64,000 bases of DNA from Silene conica (taxonomy: Eukaryota > Streptophyta > Magnoliopsida > Caryophyllales > Caryophyllaceae): contig CM055315.2 of NCBI GenBank assembly GCA_029255685.2, positions 48,775,705 through 48,839,704 of the forward strand, in the 5' to 3' direction. A model generated the notes under the pieces. It made no database searches, had not been told where the DNA came from, and saw only the letters and a program-made list of their open reading frames with translations. Of this stretch, positions 57,478-64,000 are shown one piece after another (position 1 is the stretch's first letter; the number at the start of each line of letters is the position of its first letter). Position numbers and translations under genes: made by a program.

Positions 57478-57666
57478 GGTATGTTACGAGGACGTAACCT
57501 TCTTTTTAGGAGGGTAGAATGTGACAATTCGTGTTTTAAAGTACTTTTATTAGCTTCTAATGTTATGTGGTGTCACTTTCCGTGGTTGCTACATGCTTGA
57601 ATGATCAGTTGTGTTGACCTTGGGATGGTGAACTTCGGGACGAAGTTCATTTTAAGGGGGGAAGAT
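57478..57666 (+). other. 3' noncoding end and PPT of gypsy-G
   Basis: Ends with AAGGGGGGAAGAT next to the LTR. Contains two versions of the ACGAGGACGTAACC / CGGGACGAAGTTC motif usual before gypsy PPTs. Confidence 0.78.
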
Positions 57667-58840
57667 TGTAATACTCCGTATTTTAATTCCTTTTTATTCT
57701 ATTTTAATTTTTATATTCTTGGTTGTCGACGGGTTATAATAAAAATAGGTGATAATAAGCGATATTAGTTTGTTTGAATGAGGCGTCTTGGGTATAGTGT
57801 GTCGGGTCGTGTATGTGTGTATTTGAACAAAACCGAGTCATGGTCATATTATTTGGGTATTGGAGTGCGTGAATTACTGATCCATACACGAAAAACCATG
57901 CTCATGGGCCTAGGGTTGCGTGCCAAACACAACCCACACACTAACTTCATAAATCTGAAATCAGAATTCCAGATTTACCAAGACTGTCGCCTTATTTAAC
58001 AACAAAATCAAACCCTATTCTAACCTAAACGACTCTCACACACACACAACACCAACAGCCGCCACATCCGAGTTTTCAAAAGAAGGTTTGTCACGGTGGT
58101 CAGAGGGTCCTAGGGGTGGTCGTTGGCAAAGGCAACGAGGTATGCTCACTGTGTTGTCTTATTTGTTCTTGTTTGCAGTCATGTTTGGAATCGAATTGTA
58201 TCATGAATATGTGTTGATAGTTTTTGTTCTTAGCATACCTTTAATCTTGGATGTGTAATAGTTGTTGTTGGACCCCATAGGAGTCGTCGTTGGCCGTAGG
58301 TAACCGCCGGAGGTGGTGGTTTAATTGCAGTGTCAGAATATGTTAATCGTTTTCCCTGAATTTCGTTTTATGTATGCATGTTTTAACTGAATTCGAATCC
58401 TTATGTGTATGTGTCTGTCGTGGGTGTTTGGGTTGTTTGATTGAGTGCAGTCACGGGAAACGTGGGGTGGTTATAGTGGTGTTTGTGGTTGTCGGTAACG
58501 TGTATATGGTGGGTTTCGTTTTGAGCAGTAAAAACGTAAAACGGAGAGAGGCTGTGGACTGGTGGGCTTCGGGTGGTAGTTTAGCTTGGTGGTTGGGTGT
58601 CGGCGGCCACTGATGTCACCACTGGAACCACCGCGGCTCAGAGGCGAGCCCGGTGGTGCCACTGGCGAGGTCAGGGCTTGAATTTGGTGATGGGTGCGGT
58701 TTTTGTGAAGGCTGTCGGCTCTGTTTTGGCGGCGGTCAGGGGTGTTTTTGCTGGGTTCGTGTTTGCTGTTACGTTTTTCTTGTTTTCGAAGGGGTCTTGG
58801 GTCTGCTCACGTAAGTGGGTTCTTTCATCCTCAATTAGTA

Positions 58841-58874
<34 letters not shown>

Positions 58875-60103
58875 ATTGCTTTCCTTTAATTATTATTAGT
58901 ATGGTATTTAGAAGTTATTTTATGATTTTATTTAATGGTGAAAGTTTGGGGTTTGGGTAATGTTACTTTAGTCATACGAAAGTATTAGTATATGGCTTGA
59001 CAATTAGTATGTTTTGTTATTGAACTTACCCTTAATTATTTATATTCTTATGATATTGATTTCTAATAATCGGTTAATTGATCACATGCTATTTTTTGTA
59101 AGTACTATTTTTAGTAAGCCCTGTGTTTTTGGTAAATCTATATATCGTAAGTTATAATTAGTATATAATAATTGTATGTTATGGGCTTGTTGTATGTGGA
59201 TGTTTTCCCAATGTGCTATAGGTATATCAGTTAGGGACATGATCAAGTGATTTTAGTAGCATTGTTTGAGTAGGAATTGATATGAATAATAATTTTTAGG
59301 AACGGAATTCGAAGTGGAATAATTCTAGACGGTGACTACTTTTCGCAGACTTGCTATTTCAGGTAGGATACACTTATACTTTTACTGTGATGTACTGTTA
59401 TTGGATGTGGTAATTGATTGTGATGGATGCAAGTATGGTTTCTTTTTAAGACATGAGGTTTAATAATTGATTATTTTATTATCATATTCATGAGCATGCA
59501 TATGCACTGGTTACTGAGATATTGTGAATCAGATGATGTTCTGATATAAAGCCCAGGGTGGTTCTGCAGACCAGGCCTGGTGTCTTATCAGCTTTTGAGC
59601 TGGTGTTCGGCGACGACCAATTATAGTGTGGCGGGAGGTTCGGTATGGCTGGGAGTTACGGGTTTGACAATGAGATTGAGCTCGAGCATGTTATAATCAT
59701 TTGCATATTACTGTTTGTTTGCATTACTTGTTATTGTGTTATTCTACTCAACCGTAAGGTTGCCAGTGTATTCGTGTTCACCTACAATGATCCGGAATGG
59801 GGAGTAGATCTTTCAGGTCAGAGACAGGTGGACTAGGACTGGGCATGGAAGAGAGACATGGACTAGACCTACCTAGCTGCTAGATCACTTAGCTTCTTCT
59901 TAGTGAATCGTTTAATTTATTTCAGTTGTTTAGGAAGTCTTTTGGACAATGGCTTGTAATAGTTATCAGTTTAAACTTTTATATTTAAAGTACTGTGTTT
60001 CTTTCATTGTGAATATCTACTACCCTGGTTTATCCAGGATGGTAACAGTTCTATTTACTCTGGAAGTCCTAGTTCAGGCTCCTCGATAAATGGGGGTGTT
60101 ACA
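57667..60103 (+). repeat. 3' LTR of gypsy-G (2437 bp)
   Basis: Same ends as the 5' LTR; differs by scattered substitutions and the TTA run. Confidence 0.94.
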
Positions 60104-60108
60104 GAAAT

Positions 60109-60925
60109 TTACATGTAAACCTAAACCAATGCCAAGTGCAAAATGAGAAAGCATTCAAATCATGCAAACGAGTTATGGGGTTGTCAAACTTGCAAAAATA
60201 AAAACTATAGAGACTTTATACCATGGAATCTCGCGGTACGCTTGAGACACTGATGAAGCAAAGGGTGAGTACATGTAAAATATAGGAAGAAGTATATTGT
60301 AAAGACACTCACCTAACTACGACCCATGAAAACATGTCTGCAATCTAACATGAACAAGAATTCTACAACTATGTATAAACATACTCATTAAGCGACTCGG
60401 ATACATGCAATTGAGGAAATGAAAGATATGTGAGGTGAAAGGTAAAAAGTGGTTAAGATGTTTTTGGACTAGTGGAGTTAGTTAGCCAAGCTAGCAAAAC
60501 CGATTCCCAACAACATATTTCACAACTTTTGATATTAAGAAGGTGCTCTTTTGTAGCACAACTCTCACATTATAAATAAGAAAGAACTCTCAATTATTTT
60601 GAATGAAGTACGGCAGTGATAACATATAAAAGAAAGGGATTTCAGAACGAATTTTTGAATTCTGACCCTGTCTGTTGGTTGACCGACCAATTCAAAGGGT
60701 GCGGTCGGTCGACTGACATTCTGTACGTTTTTGATTTTTTTCGTTTTTCTTTTCTTTCTTTCTTTTTCTGAATTTTTCTGTTCTTTTTCTTTCTTTCTTT
60801 CTTTCCTTCTTTCCTTTTTCCTCTTTTTTGCTCAAGATAGCATACAAACCAAGATGCCTCAAAAATTAATCCAATGACCACAAATACTAGCTTGGAAGGG
60901 TAGGCTAAGTATGGGATGTAGTTTT
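60109..60925 (-). other. internal end of the minus-strand Tat-like element, second part
   Basis: Continuation of 49937-50013. No coding domain. Holds one paired-palindrome hairpin (60674-60717) and a polypyrimidine tract with CTTT repeats (about 60738-60825). Confidence 0.6.
60674..60717. repeat. paired-palindrome hairpin
   Basis: GTTGGTTGACCGACC (60674-60688) with GGTCGGTCGACTGAC (60703-60717). All 15 positions pair if G-T wobbles are allowed. Confidence 0.75.
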
Positions 60926-62177
60926 TGTTGGGAAACGTGTCCTCAACAATAGTGCGATCACGTAATTAAATCTCATGACGAGAATGCGCAAGGGATGATG
61001 CGAATTATATTAGTCAACTGACCAACATTAATCGGTAATGATTGGCTAGCTAGAGTTTGACATTACTGTCGTATGACGGTGGTGGTCAGTTGATTCCTTT
61101 AGGTCACACCTATAGGACAATTCCCTTAATTGATATAATGATCAAATGTATATTGATACGAGTTGATCAAATTCCTTAAAACTTATATATCGAGAATATT
61201 AGAGGTAAAATCTTAATGTAAGATTTGTATTTGAAATTGAAACGTATCAATTGTCAATTGTTAAACGATATTTATGAAATATCGTAATTAGAATGAATCG
61301 GGTTGTATATTATTACAAGTATTGTAAATCGTATTGACGATTATTGAAATGACCATTTTATACATTAGTAATTATGAATTACTACTCGATTTGTTAAATA
61401 TGATTTATTAATTTACAAATGATATTTATTTGATAAATATGCATTTTAAATTAAAACAATTATTTTATGATGTGAGATTTTATCAATTTCACACATAAGT
61501 TTACAATTGTACAAAATGACAATTATAAAATGGAAGTCCATTTTATAAAATGGTGGTACCGGTTTTGGTGGTGGAAATTAAAGGGTGTTTGTAGTTTTAA
61601 GAACATGCAAAAACATGTTCCTAGAGAACATGACCTTGAGCCAACCTATGTGTTTTTGGTAAGACAAAAAGCACTATTTTGTGCTCCCCATGCAAGTGCA
61701 CGACTAACACACCAAAACCACACCAAAACTCCATCAAACATGTTATGTGTGGAATATTCATTCATTCATTCAAAACCTTAAGTTTTCCTTGTGTGAGAAA
61801 ACTAATAAATCCTCTCTAATATTGATAAGATAAGATTTATATAATAGAGATTATATAGTAATACTATAATTGTTCTAGTATTGTATTAGTTATTCTAATA
61901 AGATTAGATTAAGTTTAAGGAAACCGATTTTTGTACCTAGCTCGTGTAAGACTCGGTTTAAGGGGTTGTTTTGGGTGCATCACAAAGGAGGTGTTCTTGT
62001 GGAACATTGGAGGATCATCCTTGCTATATTTTGGACCGTGTGTAAGGGTTCGAAATCTCCTCATTTCCGCATTTTATAAGCATGCATAAGATCATTTTAT
62101 GAGTTAATTAAAATGTTAATTAAATTTATTTTTAGTATGACTAAAAGTATTAGTTTATGAGATAACTAAACCCAACA
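60926..62177 (+). repeat. 5' LTR of copia-C'' (1252 bp)
   Basis: TGTTGGGAAACG to CCCAACA; more diverged from C and C' than these are in their central parts. Confidence 0.93.
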
Positions 62178-62179
62178 AT

Positions 62180-62191
62180 TGGTATCAGAGC
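62180..62191 (+). other. primer-binding site of copia-C''
   Basis: TGGTATCAGAGC, two bases after the LTR. Confidence 0.94.
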
Positions 62192-64000
62192 AATAGGTTG
62201 TTTGCATGCTTTCCGTTTACGTTTTTACGGAGTTATAGTGATAACAAAATAAAATTTGGTTTTTCGTTTAATATGATATGCACGAAATATTTAAGCATGA
62301 ATACCTACTGTTTCTAAAATGTTTTTAGAATATTTGGAATATATTTTGCATGAATATTGTTCATTGGTATTTTATTTTTCGGTTTTATTGATTTTTAATG
62401 GTTAAAAATGTTTATTTTTGGGAAAAATAGTTAAAATAGGCTTCTGGCCGAGATTTTCAGTATGTTATCACATGTATATCCTGTGTTATGAATATGAATT
62501 TTCGTAAATTATGGACTTATAAAACGTGTGATATGATTTTTAAGGGTTAAAATGCAATAAGATGAATAAAATTGGGTTAAAATAGTTATATTACGAATTT
62601 GACTATAAAACTTTATGAGTATGTCACATGCAATATTTATAATATATGTTGAATTTTCCAGAAATTTATCTCAAATATTGCAATAATATAGATTTTTAAT
62701 GTAAAAATCGGGTAATTAGTGACATTATTTCGACTTTAATAGTTTAAGTTGGAATTTGGCCATAAAAATTTAACACGATGTCATATATATTATTTCCAGC
62801 ATGTATAAAAATTTCGAGATTTTTATCTTATTTTATGCTTGAGAAATAATTTTAAAGGTTAAAATCGTACGATATATGACGTAAATCGTTAAAATTTGCA
62901 ATAGTTGTTAAAATGTCCGAAAAATTTAACCCATATTAGTCATATATGATATGTTCATCATGAAAATATTCTTGGGAGCCAAAAATTTCAGATTGGATTT
63001 AATTTTAATTTGTTAAAAAGTTACATTTAAAATTAAATAAAAAGAGTCATGCATTTAAATTTCGGCTCATTGGGCAGTGTACCATTTAATTTTCTCTCCA
63101 TTTTATGTTCTTAAAGTGTTTTGGAAAGTGTAAAAATATTATTAGTGTTTTATTTGCATTTATGGAACTAATTATTGAATTTTCCGACTTAAAATGCTCG
63201 TTTTATGTCTTATTTACGAAATAATGTTAAAACCGTATAAACACTATTTTTTTTTAGGTTCTGAAATTTTAAGAACATTCTGGAATTTTCAAAATTTGAA
63301 TTTTGAATTTTTCGAAATTTTTATGACTCTTTTGGATTTTTATATTATTTTTCCCGTAAAACCGAGTAATACCGAACAATATTAAAATATGTTAAGTTAA
63401 GTCATGTTCAAAGTTTGAGTAAGACTAAATTTTGAAACCTATATGAGTTGGGATGATTAACTTAAGGATGAATACCGATTCATATTATGCATAGTGTTGT
63501 TAAACGTTAAGACACGCGATTCCATAAACCGAGGTATACGATAACTATTTATATAATTGATATTTAAATAGGACGATTTGGCTTAGGATTTGCATGATGG
63601 TTCATATATTTATAAGCATTGCATATTTTAATTATGAATGTCATGATTTTATTTACGTAGGGAATTATGTAATTTACTTAGTATGGCCTTAGTTTTTAAT
63701 CGGTATTTCCCGTAATGTAAGGGGTTACCGATTGGGTTGTAATTTTGTGATCTCGTATCACCCAATTGTAATTTATTTCTATTTTATAATGTATAAAGTA
63801 GACTAGAAAAGTTGTAATATTTTTAAATTCCGGAGATCGTTGAAGACGGTGCCATTCGGAAAGGAGTTCCGACAAAGACGGTGTTTAATTACCTCGAAGT
63901 GCGTGCCTCGTGAAGTTCAAGGGACCAAAGGAGTTGGTTTCCGAATTTGTATTTTTATTATTTCTTTTCTAGGAAAGGCCATACTAGGGTTTATTTTATG
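62192..64000 (+). other. untranslated leader of copia-C''
   Basis: Aligns with the copia-C' leader through the window end. No coding sequence; AT-rich. Confidence 0.8.

Larger units (their letters stand above)
50014..60103 (+). mobile_element. gypsy-G: complete-ended Ty3-gypsy chromovirus-type element (10090 bp)
   Basis: Perfect target duplicate GAAAT (50009-50013 and 60104-60108). LTRs of 2443 and 2437 bp with scattered differences, including a shorter TTA run in the 3' copy. Gag-protease-RT-RNase H-integrase order defines Ty3-gypsy. Several stops make it inactive. Confidence 0.96.
60926..64000 (+). mobile_element. copia-C'': 5' end of a third copia-C family element
   Basis: LTR, PBS and leader align with copia-C' 37186-40260. 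Gag would lie beyond the window. It is inserted in the minus-strand Tat-like element; the target duplicate cannot be checked. Confidence 0.92.

Noticed and set aside
60642..60881. Lys/Glu-rich minus-strand frame
   Set aside because: Translation of the CTTT polypyrimidine tract.

Overview
This is plant nuclear DNA made almost entirely of LTR retrotransposons nested in one another. I found no convincing host gene, tRNA, rRNA or CRISPR array. The plant call rests on Ty1-copia and Ty3-gypsy pol genes, primer-binding sites matching initiator Met-tRNA (TGGTATCAGAGC) in six elements, chromodomain integrases, and Athila/Tat-type sequence, a lineage known from plants. The species cannot be named from this. 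The density suggests heterochromatin.

Nesting, outermost first. A Tat-like element on + (45833-47213) was hit by gypsy-B (16030-45832; 5' end outside the window). The 5' LTR of gypsy-B holds gypsy-A (ends 16029), which holds copia-1 (ends 12217), which holds gypsy-1 (ends 7229): five levels at the left edge. The 3' LTR of gypsy-B is split by copia-C (19169-35390) and copia-C' (37186-45425; target duplication TAATA). Copia-C itself holds the young complete copia-2 (19181-27815; duplication AAATG), a 5'-truncated minus-strand LINE (28760-29637) and an opposite-strand LTR-like block (29862-33063). To the right, a minus-strand Tat-like element (47686-50013, resuming 60109-60925) holds the complete gypsy-G (50014-60103; duplication GAAAT), followed by the 5' end of copia-C'' (60926-64000).

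Coding capacity is small. Copia-2 has a full gag and an 1118-codon pol separated by one in-frame TAG. Gypsy-G has all pol domains but in-frame stops and a rearranged chromodomain. Copia-1 and gypsy-A are decayed. Gypsy-1, gypsy-B and copia-C' carry gag but no pol, so they would need enzymes supplied by other elements.

The strongest unexplained signal is RNA-like structure. LTRs and leaders of several unrelated families carry arrays of hairpins in which loops are conserved while stems change on both arms together. The clearest are ten units at 5958-6456, five at 15186-15333, about ten at 14415-14815, and paired-palindrome hairpins with a YCGAYCGR-like core in gypsy-1/B LTRs, the copia-2 leader and the Tat-like LTRs. 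A further domain with GNRA-type tetraloops (GTAA/GCAA) recurs in the gypsy-1/B LTRs. I know of no named element matching these; structure prediction and covariation tests are the decisive checks.
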